Shown in pieces: positions 52,948 through 64,000 of a stretch of 64,000 nucleotides of DNA. The notes under the pieces are model-generated. The model had not been told where the DNA came from. It ran no database searches and was given only the letters and a program-made list of their open reading frames with translations. Both the position numbers and the translations under genes were made by a program. The stretch is from Rotaria sp. Silwood1 (lineage: Eukaryota; Rotifera; Eurotatoria; Philodinida; Philodinidae): the NCBI GenBank assembly GCA_905250075.1, contig CAJNOP010000514.1:87869-151868 (forward strand), given 5' to 3'. Position 1 is the stretch's first letter. Every line of letters starts with the position of its first letter.

Positions 52948-54569
52948 GTGTAACACAGGGTTACCAAACCTCCTGATTGGACCAGGAGAATCCTAGTTTT
53001 TCAGCCTTTCTCCTGGTAAAAAATCTCTTGGTACCAGACGCTGCTTTTAACGATTTTCTCCTGGTTTCTTATGTTTTGAGTTTTTTCTCCATGTTCCATT
53101 TTAGCGACAAATTTAATCAACAAGAAAAGCCAAAAGAAAAAAAAGATCGGCTGTAAGTAAAAATCAAGAATGCATACTTTGTTTTTCCCATGATTTCATC
53201 TCAAGATGATGGTGTTTGTGAAACTCCCAATTCAATCGAAAAAATTCATATCTTCAATTTACTTGAACCTGTCAATGATGTTGATTTAGTGTCGCCAATT
53301 AATAATTCAAAACCGCCAGCTGCTGCACCATTATTTGTTACAACAAAGAAATTCTACGCATCTTAATTCAAGAAAGAATGGCTATTCAATATTACTACTG
53401 TACTTTTCTAAGAGAATGTAACAGTACTGAAACCAATTTGCTCAGTAAATTTGACATTCTTAATCATTCTAATACTGATGAACGAAGATATGATATTAGA
53501 TTCCATAAAGATCAGAAGAAACGTCCGCTAATTAGATACGATCATGCGTGGGCTTATCTCCTTAATGATGAAAATTTATGTAATTTAGAAAGACTAGTTC
53601 AATTTGCTTTTTCTATATCTGTATCAAATGCCTTCTGTGAATCTATTTTTAATCAAATGAAACTTTTATGGAATACTAGTGAAAACAAAATGAAAAATCA
53701 ACCGATAGCGCTGAATTAAAAGCTTGTCAACGTAGTCTCTTTTGGGCTACGATGTGTAACTCACATAGCTTCTTTAGCTTCATTATACCGATAGAAAACA
53801 TAGAAATTTTAAAATCAACGATCGTTCTGTTTTCTTTTTCTAAACGGCGTTTTATTTTTGTAATTATTCTTTGTTTATTCAGCACTTTAATTATTATAAG
53901 CGTTGAATTAAATGTCTAATCATGCTGCGATATGCATCCATTGTTACATTCTCGTTTTCCAGGTCTGTAATTGGCAGGGGAGAGTAGGACCTTGTGTGGC
54001 AGTTACTATGGTCTGCGGCGTAGGGAAGTGGGCGATATTACTAATGTCTATAAATAGGAGGGAGTTGCAGATTTGACTTAAAACTTACACTTACTTTGTT
54101 CTTCGAAAATATATGCAAGGTTCACAAAAAATAAGATATACACTTATTTCGCTTCTACTGAGTTTTAAGAATACATATTACATAAATCAGATTTCTTGAA
54201 ACAAATCTCGTCATCAGAGAATTCTATATTGTTGTCAAGCGCTCTGTACGGTAGATTAAATAACCTATTATTACTGAGCTCTTTTTGCTGCATATCAATT
54301 AATAAGTTAACTTTTTTTTTTATGTCATTTGGATATTTTTTGAACAAATATGACAGGATAATTAATATGGGATAGTTGTGATCCTATTTCTTGATTGTTC
54401 TATATCGCTTGTCAGTAAATACTACTATGAATGATTTATTAGAAAGTAACAGACGCTTATATAAGAAGCAACGCTAGCTTTCCACTAAAAAATGTCACTA
54501 GATATAATCTAGTTTTCGAAAAAAATCTCCTGGTTTTAAAAATATCGATTTGGTAATCCTGGTGTAACA
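52948..54569. mobile_element. hAT transposon, 1606 bp, decayed, with perfect 8-bp target duplication
   Basis: The element is 52956-54561, flanked by GTGTAACA (52948-52955 and 54562-54569). Ends: CAGGGTTACCAAA and, inverted, CAGGATTACCAAA. TCTCCTGG motifs recur just inside both ends. It contains the transposase remnant at 53340-53840 and is a different lineage from the neighbouring element at 50151. Confidence 0.9.
53340..53840 (+). pseudogene. hAT transposase C-terminal remnant
   Basis: Reads KKFYAS*FKKEWLFNITTVLF, then a 113-codon ORF (53378-53719) with LVQFAFSISVSNAFCESIFN QMKLLWN: the hAT dimerisation motif (SIxxSxAxxExxFS). After a frame shift near 53705 it continues AELKACQRSLFWATMCNSHS, the part also found at 3688 and 9671. 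Stops and shifts make it non-functional. The style resembles ZMYM/KRAB-type hAT relatives. Confidence 0.7.
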
Positions 54570-57302
54570 TGGATTAAACATCCACATCCTTCATATAGGT
54601 GAAGTTAGGCTAACTATCCATTATATTATGATTGAGAAAATATTTGCTTCCAAAGCCAATTAAGCTCTCCTTCAAAATTCATGACATATTCATGAAGAAA
54701 AGTGAAGTGACTGAAGTTTTTCATTGACTCTGTAAAAAGATACATCAATGTCGCCTGTAGTTAGTACAAAACATTCAAGTTATTGCTCTCTTTCTGTTTT
54801 AGAACTGTTTGAAAAATGTCCACGGCTATTTAATTCTGAAATGGACATTAGGCAGCTGGTAAACTTAAATTTGATAGGCAAATTCAATATTTTTATCATT
54901 CGATATTTAGTATTTGATAATTTTACTTTCGACATTGATTAGGAAAATCTATTTAGCCAGCCATATACTGATCTATCTGTGTACTAAAACAAGACGGATG
55001 TCTTAAATAAAACATTCCATATAAGTAAAAGTACAAAACACAATGTAGATGTTGAATGAGAAAAGGATGCAAATTGTGAATTTAACAGACAAAATCAGAT
55101 GTCTTGCAAATAGAAAGATCAAGCAGGGAAAATGTCACAATATTTACAAGATTAGAATAAGTTTTGTTAATCTTTTAAAATAACATGTAAAATAGTATGA
55201 AAGTTCATGTTTGTTATGGGATTTTTATGGTCGCTGAGAAAGAGTTCAAACTCAATGCAAGAAAGAAAAACGTAAAGCAATTATTTGAATTCAGGCATCA
55301 AAATGTTGCCATTGACATATATTCTTTTGATTTCTAGTTGCTCAGTAGATTATCGCGAACATGGACACTAAATAATCTACATCACTTCCTGTAGATAAAA
55401 AAAAATAATACTATGATGATGAGTCTAAATGAAAAAATAGCACGAAAAAAAAATGTAATGTAATGACATAGGATGAATTGCACATCTAACACATGTTTTT
55501 ATTATTATTGGAAACTTGATAGACGGAGATAAAACATTGAACAAGATATTTTTTCACTTTAACTATATTCTTTATTAATTGTTGGATAGGCGAATATAAT
55601 GTCTTTATACCAAATCTACTTTTTATTTTTACTGTAGATGAAATCTGTCTTTTTTCGCGTTTTATATGAGACACTCGTATGCATACTTATCACAGTAGGC
55701 AATATGTTGTTAAATTACGCACACAAATATTGACTTGAAATACATATTCAAAAATATACTGTGAAACTATCAAAAGCGTAAGGATTTTACGGGTTTGTAT
55801 TGATTCAATAGAGTAAATCATAAAAAGTATGCGCGTTAAAATCTCTAAATGCAATAATACTTTGGTGTATGTATACTTAAAAGACCATTGAAAACGAAAG
55901 GTTTATTCTATAAAACACTTCAAATCCTCTCTATTTCATCGTTAACGTGCCAGATTTGTTGAGTTAAGTAAGCATACAAATTTTACACAAAATAAACACA
56001 CTATGAAAAGTCCAATGTATGAGTATTCAAACGTATGATATTTACAGTTTGCGAGAACAGACACACACATGTGACAAGAAGTGAACAATAAAACATCAAC
56101 AAAAATATCAATAGATGTTTATACGACTAGTCTTTTCCACAAGCATTTAAATGTTCGAACCAAGGTTTTTTCATATATGTTTGTAAAAAGCTCTGTAAAT
56201 CTACAGCTCATCGACACCTTTATTTCATTCTATGGTTTTTCTTGTTCGAATGTTGCAGTCACTTGTCTAGTATCTTTGACTTTTATCATGAAATCAATAA
56301 ATTTAGTGCATTCGAGAGTAAATATTTTGCTCTATTTAACGAGCTATAAATCACGAAGTTCATAAATCTGACATAAATTGACTTTTTCTCAAGGAGCTCT
56401 TAATATCTTCAACCAAAGATTTTTCTACTACACCTTTATAATAAAACGATAAAAGTGCATGAAAATATCTACTTGCACATATATGCCAAAGCCCACAAAA
56501 AAAAGATTTTCAGAAGCCGATGATAATTAGTCTATGTTTTGAGGATGATTTGAAAAAAATTCACTAAAAATCACGTCGTTGAACTTCAACAATCTATACT
56601 TAGATGGCATGACTATTGAAAATACTTTTTTATAGCTATTTTCACTTCAATAATCAATTAAATTAACGATAATATTCTAGGATGATATCGACAGCACGTC
56701 ATGCTACAGTATAAATTGAAAACATGAATGAAACGAATAATCACTGATGTTGATCATTATAATGAATTCTACATTTTAATTTTCATGACCTTCATTCGAG
56801 CGATCTCTTTTTTTTGACGATGAGATAGACAAATCACTTGATTAACTATTTTCAGGTTGCCTTTGAATGTTCTGATTGCAACAGTTAATTTTTCAATTTA
56901 TGAATAAAAATTGTTGAAGGTTTTTTCATGATTATATTTTGTTGTATATCTTGATTTATACGATCATGACATTATGTTTTATTTATTGAAGAATATAGGC
57001 TTAACAATTACTTTTTTTTTTTTTTTCTCTTTTTACTATGTTCTGTATTTATAAAAGAAAGTGTTTTTGTCTTAACTTGTTATTTTATTAGAACGATCAT
57101 GGAACGAGGCAGGTTTGTAGATGTTTTTTTTTTTATAAAATTGGCATTGAATATTTAATATCATAATTCGATATTTTCCTTTCATAATTCTATTTTGCTT
57201 ACATTACCATAAAAAAAAAATGTTCGCAATCGAGACAGTTTCTAATATATAATTAGTAAAAAGAAAATCTTATGACAAAACAAAAAAAAAGAAAACGTAA
57301 TT
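54570..57302. other. Intergenic, nothing supported
   Basis: AT-rich. ORFs of 62-94 codons (for example 56081-56365) show no domain or splice consistency. No hairpins of the TGTGGG type were seen here or to the end of the window. Confidence 0.4.
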
Positions 57303-57443
57303 ATGATTATCCAAAACGCAGATGTTTGTATATCTCTGTTTGATGCCTATAAATATGCATATAAACTAAGAAAGGAAAAAACAAATTGTCATTACATATT
57401 TTCTGACAAAAATAAGAAAAACTATCAGCTGTTAATTTTTGAT

Positions 57444-60400
57444 ATGTCTAACGAATCGTCTCATGATAATCAACATCCGATAACGTAAGTGTTCTATTTT
57501 TATCAGTACAAATTTTTTACAACATAATTTTATTATTCTTAAGATTTAAAATAATTATGTTCTTTTTTTTTTTTTCTATTTGAATACTAATATAGAAAAC
57601 TAATATATGTATTAGCTGCTCTTCTGGCAATATTTCTTATATTAACAATTGTATTCGCTGCTTTATATGGAATTGAAAGGAATAAAACATCAACATCAGA
57701 ATCGACATCAACATCGGCATTCATATCGACAACAACAACAACAACAACATCGACTACTAATACTACAGGTTTGAAATATTTCATTTACAATTTACAATTA
57801 TTTTTGTTTTGTTTCTAGTCGATAGTGATTTATGTCTAACTCCTTATTGTGTTAAAGCGGGTTAGTTCTATTTCAAAAAAAAAAAGACTGAATTGAATTT
57901 TTTTGTTCTTTTTGAAATTTAATAGCAAATTATTTACTTGAAAGTATTGATAAAACTGCTGATCCATGTGATAATTTCTTTGAATTTACTTGTGGAACAT
58001 GGTTAAAAAATAATCGAATACCTGATGATGGTAAATTGATTAATTTTCTTTTTTTTTTTTAATACGTCAAAATGAATTCTATTTGTTTTAGCTGGATCTC
58101 AAGATACAATTAATCTTCTACGAAATCAATTAGATAGTGATATTGTTGGTTAGTATAAACGATAGACTTATTTTAAATATCTGATTAGTTTTATAATAGA
58201 ATCAGGGACGTGATAGTCGTCTGTTTTTGAAAATTGTCTACGTAGTAAACTAGAGTCCTGCTACTGGACCCGATCCGTGGATAGTTTTCGATTTGGTCGA
58301 AGTTTTAAAAAAATGTCGAATATTTTTAGTATGATATAATTGTTGATTCTTTTCCCGTCTATGATAGACATGTTTAGAAATAAAAATAGAAAAATAGTTT
58401 TCATTCTAACAAGTCTCTATTAAAAGAATATTGGCATTAATAATTGTTACATTACGTTGCTCTTAGCAAAACATCTCTGTCAATAAGAGACAAAAGTTAA
58501 CAATCATACCATCACTTGTAAATCGTTTGTTAGTAATTAACATTTCTAGAGATTTGTTATAATAACATGCAATACTGTTGTCATAGTTTTCTAGCGACAA
58601 ACTATATATTGATATGTATTTCATATCTTGATAAAAATTTCCAACATATAATGAAGATACATATTTAATTGAACATAAATAAATGAATCTAGTTTTTTAG
58701 ATTCGGAAAGTTGAATTAGTACAGAATTCTTGAATGAACATTGTTTATGAAATTTTCGTTTTATCTTTTCGCTTCCCTTTCGAAAGATCACTATCGTAGC
58801 TATCTTTCGTTCAAATATTATTAGAAATCATTCTCAAATAACTAAGATATTATCTTCTCATTAAAAGTGTATGTGAATAGAAAATGTTACATTTTTACTA
58901 AGGTGGATCTTTTCGTAAATGACTATAACCAATTCATTTGAAAATTTTAGTAGAATATTCCGATGAGATGATAAATCTATCCTGAAAATTTTTGCCGAAC
59001 AAAAATTTATTGATTTGCATATTTTCACTGAATATGTTTTCCATAGGGGACAAAATATGTGTGAATCATAACTCTGTTACATAAGAACTGATGAAGGGTA
59101 GGTTGATGTTTGCAGTTATGGTTTATTGTCGTATAAATGTGCCCAAAATATCAGCTCAATACCATAAAGGATAGTATTACTTTAGATGGAGGCAGTTAAT
59201 TTTCCATTATCACATTTGGATGAAAAGTCTCTAGAAAATTAAGACCCTACAAAACCACTTTTCTGAATTCAATCAACAAGTTCATCGGATAGAGACGACA
59301 TGTCGAAATGACATAAGATATCCTCGAGCTCCTCATGAGCGGACGACAATCATCATGAGATAGGCCTAAAAGATTGTTTTCTGTTGTTTTTATCAAAAAT
59401 TTAAATGAATTTACGGTGTTTGACATTTTGAGACCTTGTAATGAATCAGTGTAATTCGCTGAAAATCGGACGTAAAGACCTCGGAGACATATCATTTTGG
59501 TCAGAATTCACAAAGCTGTTCTTGAAAAGTTTTAATGTTTTAGCTACGCTCCACTCAAACTTGTTAATCAAAATTTGACAAAAACCTCTTCTAATAGAAA
59601 ATCGTTTCAGCTATTGGAATCTTTTTTTTTCTGATTTTAACTATTATTGTTAAGGAAAAAATATCAAATATACTTCGTTTCTAAACTTTTTTTGCGTCTA
59701 CTTTACGTGCTATGATTCATTGTATTTATTTAGATATGTTAACCTCGCCACTTCCAAATAATACAGCTCATATTCAATCTTTAATTAATGCTCGTCGTTT
59801 GTATGATTCATGTGTTAATGAAACAGCTATTGAATTAGAATCTATTAATACAATACTTTCTTTTGTCAATAATGAACTTGGTGGTTGGCCAATTTTACAA
59901 GGTTCATCATGGAATTCTTTATCATTTAATCTTTCACGTTTACTACTTAAATTACGTGAATATAGTCATAATATATTATATGGTTGTGGTACATCACCTG
60001 ATGATAAAAATTCTTCTATTTACTATATTCGAGTAAAACAAAAAATTTAATCAATTAATTTATTTTTTTAATATTTTATATAGGTTTATCAAAGTGATAT
60101 TGGTCTTGAACAACGAACAAATTATGAAAATTTAAGAATTACTACTGCTTATCAAAATTTTATTCGTGATTTAGCTCGAGCTTTAACAAATGATACATCA
60201 ACAATTGATGCAGATGTTACAGAAATTTATAATTTTGAAAAGAATATTTCAAAAGTAAATTATTGTTTTGTTTTTCGTGATAAATTAAATAAATAAAAAT
60301 ATTTAGTTTCATTGGACACCTGCTGAAATACGTGCTAGACAAAATGAAACAGTTCGTACAACTATTGGTAATCTTTCACAAACATTTAGTACAAGCGTAA

Positions 60401-63400
60401 GTATTTATTTCTTTTTTTTTAATAGAATATTTTTTTTCTCGTTTAGTTTGATTTTACAAATTATCTTCGACGAGTTTATTCTTTAGCAAATATTAATTTA
60501 AGAGATGATGATATTGTATCAATTAGTGAACTAGATTTTTTACGTAATGTAACAACAATTATTGAGAATTCTTCATCACGTTTACAACAAAATTATATTG
60601 TATGGCGTTTTATAATGAATAGAGTAGGAAATATGCCTAAACGTTATCGTTCTATAAGAGATCCATTTGATGAAGCTTATCGAGGTACTACTGCTCAACG
60701 TCCACGTTCAATTATATGTGGAAATTTTATTAATAGTAATATGGGTTTTGCTCTTTCGAAAATTTATATTCAACAATATTTTGATGAAAATGCTAGAAAT
60801 CAGGTATATCATATTATTTTATATAAGAAAATTTTTAGAATAGAAACAATTATAGAATTTTTTCGATTATTAAATAAATGATCTGTATGTGCAAAGTTTC
60901 AAATCAAAATACAAATTTTTTCAAAGTCTCTAGAAAAAAATTCGATAGTTTAGTCAAATCGAAACTCTTTTAAGGTTTTTATTAAAACATTATATAGGAT
61001 ATATAGGTAAAAAAAACCGAATCCGAGTCACTCTCGTTAACGTACTGTTGAATGTGAATATTCAATTAGTTAATACAAGTAAGTATAATACATGAATCTA
61101 ACTAACAATCACTGCTAGAAGCTCATATTGAATCTAAAAGAGTTTGTTCTTGTGACTCAAACAATGAGTTTTTATTGAAGTACAATATTTAAATGATAGA
61201 GAATAAAATCAATTGATTTTATTATTTATTTTGATTAGTCATTAGAAATGATAAATAATATTCGAAATACATTTCTTGAAATGTTAAAAACTTCAACTTG
61301 GATGGATGAAATTTCAAAAAATCGATCAATAGAAAAAGTAAAATTAAAAAAGAAAATTTTATTTTATTTCAAATGTTTAATTATATTTTAAAGGCATTAG
61401 CAATTGATGAAAAAATTGGTTATCCAGATTATTTAGGTAGTACTAACACATCAACACTCGATAAAATGTATCAAGATGTAAGAAATAATTTGATTTTTAT
61501 TTTAATAATTATTTATTATCAATATATTTTTTAGTATGTGTTCGATGCATCATATATAAATAATGTTTTAAAATTATTACAAATAAAATCTAATGAAAGT
61601 CTTCGAATACTTCGTGATCCTGTTGATCGTAAAGATTGGGGCTCAAGTCCACCGACTACAGTCAATGCTTTTTATAGTCCACCAAGAAATCAAATTAGTA
61701 AATAAAATAGTTTATTATTTAAATTTAAATATTTATAATTAAAGTTCAAACAGATTGAATTTTCGTAAATTTGATTTACTCATAGTAAACTATAAATCTA
61801 TTCAATTTGACATTGAAAACAGAAGACTTTAATGATTAGAATATAAGAAAATCATATGAGATAATCAAACAAAACATTTGTTTATTTGAATACACTATAT
61901 ATGTGTAGAAAAAAAACGACAATAGATGATTAACAAATAGTGAACAGTAATTTAATACATCGGATAAAAGAACGAAATAAATAAATAATCAATGAATAAA
62001 CTAGACATAAGATATTGTATTAATCGAGTCTAAGACAGTTGCTCGCTAGTAAAGATGTACATAATAGGCTACTGAATAAAAAATTTCTCTCAGTCAGAGT
62101 CTATCGAGTTAGTCATGAAACCGAGTGGCTATAATGAGGGTACAGGACATGGAAGAAGCTTACCTTGGACATCGTTACTCGTTCATCCATATACTTGATG
62201 CCGAACGAGAGTTTTTGTGTTATAATATTAGAATCATCAATTTTCTCACAAGAAATTAATTTATTTCGTTATTTTATTCAAAATTATACATAATGATCAG
62301 ATATCCGAATTCTCAGTTTCTTGAAAGTTTAAAAAAAACAAGTATCATACTCATCCAATGATCTGTTTGAATTTCTAATTTCTAAATTCTATACTTCTCT
62401 ATTTTTAGGTTTTCCAGCTGGTATTCTTCAAATGCCATTTTTCAATAAAGATGCACCAAAGTAAATTTCTTCATATATGTTTCGATTAAAAAAAGAAATA
62501 ACTATTTTTTTTTAATTATTATTATTATTATTAAGATATTTAAATTATGGTGGTAAGTTCGAATGAAATAAAATCAATGTTATAGAAATATAAATAAAAA
62601 AAAAAATTTGAGGTATTGGAGCCGTTATTGGTCATGAAATTACTCATGGTTTTGATGATAGTGGTCGTCAATATGATAAAGATGGAAATCGTGTATCTTG
62701 GTGGACTCCTGAAACTATCGAACGATTTAATGAACGTAAGAAATGTATTGTAGATCAATATAGTAATTATGTTGTAACACAAATCAATCGAACAGTAATA
62801 ATTTAATAATAAATTCATTCATATAATTTTTAATATTTCTTAAATTTTAGGTCAATGGAAATCAAACTCAAGGTGAAAATATAGCTGATAATGGTGGAAT
62901 AAAAGAATCATTTTATGTAAGTTTGATTTTGAATAATATTTAGAATAAAACAAAAAAAGAATGAACGAATAAATTAAAATTGATCTAATCATCAGACAAA
63001 AAGAAATTATTTCCATATAGGCATATAAAAAATTATTATTAACAAATAATGATAAAAGTTTACCTGGTTTACAAGATTATTCGAATGAACAACTTTTTTT
63101 CATATGGAATGCTCGAATTCGTTGTTATTCAGAATATAATGATTATCTAGGCTATATAAAAAGATTGATTGAAAAACATTCACATGGTCATGCAATTGAT
63201 GAATTTCGGTAGATACAAAAAAACAAAAACTTTTTGAAATAGCTTTTTTTGTCTGTGTTCCCCTTTGTTTGTGATTTAATGCATCCTTATTTTCCTTATT
63301 GCATGTGCATGTATATTTATAGACTTATCAAAAATGGGCGACAACGCCTGGAAATATTGATAAAAAATTACCTGGTCTAGCTGATTATTCAGCTGAACAA

Positions 63401-63501
63401 TTGTTTTTTATTAATTATGGACAAATTTGGTGTTCGAAAATGACTGATGCTAATGCATTGAATAGAATTTTAACTGGTGTTCATTCACCGGGAGAATTCA
63501 G
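57444..63501 (+). CDS. M13 family zinc metallopeptidase (neprilysin/endothelin-converting-enzyme type), 3' end outside window
   Basis: Exons: 57444-57484, 57596-57768, 57819-57860, 57926-58030, 58092-58148, 59734-60032, 60084-60254, 60307-60396, 60447-60803, 61239-61337, 61394-61477, 61535-61697, 62409-62460, 62536-62552 (17 nt), 62613-62794, 62851-62916, then 63021-63208 or 63323-63501. It is a type II membrane ectopeptidase that would cleave small peptides outside the cell. Features: a short cytoplasmic tail, membrane span ([20 protein letters not shown]), a Ser/Thr-rich stalk, the Cys-rich start [54 protein letters not shown], zinc site [12 protein letters not shown] (HExxH) and GENIADNGG (third ligand Glu). 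The C-terminal CxxW region is not in the window. An in-frame ATG at 57303 would add 47 residues; the start is therefore uncertain. All key residues are present, so activity is expected. Confidence 0.92.
58149..59733 (+). other. Long intron (1585 bp) of the M13 peptidase gene
   Basis: AT-rich; no transposon ends or nested gene supported. Bounded by GTTAGT and ATTTAG. Confidence 0.5.
63021..63208 (+). CDS. Alternative exon A of the M13 peptidase (divergent)
   Basis: Phase 0 at start, phase 2 at end. Encodes [10 protein letters not shown]...[16 protein letters not shown] then [12 protein letters not shown] and [11 protein letters not shown]. It aligns with exon B at 63323 (LPGLxDYSxEQLFFI, Cys, HSxG, EFR) but the usual Trp-Cys pair is Arg-Cys and HSPG is HSHG. 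Confidence 0.8.
63323..63501 (+). CDS. Alternative exon B of the M13 peptidase (canonical)
   Basis: Phase 0 at start, phase 2 at end, as exon A. Encodes [11 protein letters not shown]...[19 protein letters not shown], then [16 protein letters not shown] and [10 protein letters not shown], the standard neprilysin pattern (FFxxxAQxWC ... HSPGxFR). Joining A to B would shift frame and reach a stop within about 20 codons. Confidence 0.85.
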
Positions 63502-64000
63502 GTATATTGTTTTTATTTTTCAATTAAAAGTAAGATAAGAATCGATGATGCATTTATCTTAAATTATTACTTTTCAATTAATTCAATAAATATTAAAAAA
63601 AAAAAGAAAAATATTATTTGTAACTCTCAAAAAAGAATTTAATTTTTTGAATATGATGTAAAGTGAAAGTCAAAAGTTTAGTAACAAAATATTTGTGAAA
63701 TTTTTTTTTTTAAATAGTAATAGTTAGAACTAATCAGAGAAAAGATTATAACTAGTTGAAACAATTTCCTATCAAAAGTAATATTTGTCTAATTCTCATT
63801 AATAGATATAGATGAACTTTTTAACTAGAACTATTAATAGGAATACATAGTTATGTTTATCTATTTCTATTATTCGACAAAATATTCAATTTTTGGTTTT
63901 ATAGACACAGTAACTAAAACTCTATTAGATAATATTGACTAGTTTTTCTTTCTTTTTTTTTTGTGATATGCATGTTTGATTTTTAAATTATGATTTGTTT
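63502..64000 (+). other. Intron continuing to the window end
   Basis: AT-rich; no further M13 exon (the Cys-x-x-Trp terminus) is visible, so the gene continues outside the window. Confidence 0.7.

Noticed and set aside
54165..54347. 60-aa minus-strand ORF in the second hAT element
   Set aside because: Charged but unrecognised; no evidence that it is more than chance within a decayed transposon.
63021..63501. Reading both final M13 exons in one transcript
   Set aside because: Exon A ends in phase 2 and exon B starts in phase 0; joining them shifts frame and reaches a stop within ~20 codons.

Overview
The window looks like nuclear DNA of an invertebrate animal, most probably a bdelloid rotifer (Adineta/Rotaria type). 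The grounds are AT-rich sequence, genes split by many ~50-60 bp GT-AG introns, a metazoan gene set (allatostatin-C-type neuropeptide, hedgehog-type Hint domain, ceramide synthase, neprilysin-type M13 peptidase, rhodopsin-like GPCR), gene types that are abundant in bdelloids (ADP-ribosyltransferase + TPR, NHL proteins, F-box proteins), and repeated interstitial TGTGGG arrays, which is the telomere repeat reported for bdelloids. The species assignment is inference; no rRNA or mitochondrial marker is present. A 100-N scaffold gap lies at 19544-19643.

Layout: 120-1127 (-) GPCR; 2.8-6 kb telomere-like hairpins, a hAT MITE and a TCGAG palindrome array; 6576-7016 (+) orphan exons; 7155-7336 hAT MITE; 7645-9270 (+) membrane NHL protein with one frameshift; 11.6-12.8 kb two inverted-repeat elements; 13157-15271 (+) fucosyltransferase-like enzyme; 17.0-22.8 kb repeat-rich stretch with a 948 bp hAT element next to a broken gene, and an F-box gene (20786-22058, -); 24283-25167 (-) secreted hedgehog-type Hint protein; 26451-29630 (-) carnitine O-octanoyltransferase, 10 exons; 30999-34009 (+) ceramide synthase, 6 exons; 38875-39251 (+) allatostatin-C/somatostatin-type neuropeptide precursor, followed closely by a 953 bp foldback element; 43.2 kb TCCGAC-rich MITE; 44998-47499 (-) ART-TPR protein; 47.8 kb foldback; 49.25-49.89 kb inverted-repeat element carrying a 75-aa ORF; 50.1-54.6 kb two adjacent hAT transposons with decayed transposase; 57444 to beyond 63501 (+) M13 peptidase with a candidate pair of mutually exclusive exons.

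The genes do not form an operon or shared pathway. Two are lipid enzymes on opposite strands (CROT, ceramide synthase) and three concern cell signalling (GPCR, neuropeptide, neuropeptide-degrading-type peptidase). The most notable points are (1) a short allatostatin-C-like precursor gene that is easily missed, (2) about 16 head-to-head TGTGGG/CCCACA hairpins with related ~25 nt cores, (3) phase-incompatible duplicated exons at the C-terminal end of the peptidase, (4) a 'hog-only' autoprocessing protein, (5) an inverted-repeat element that brackets a small ORF, and (6) several hAT elements whose 8-bp target duplications can be read directly. All exon boundaries were derived by hand from frame continuity and GT/AG sites, without transcripts.
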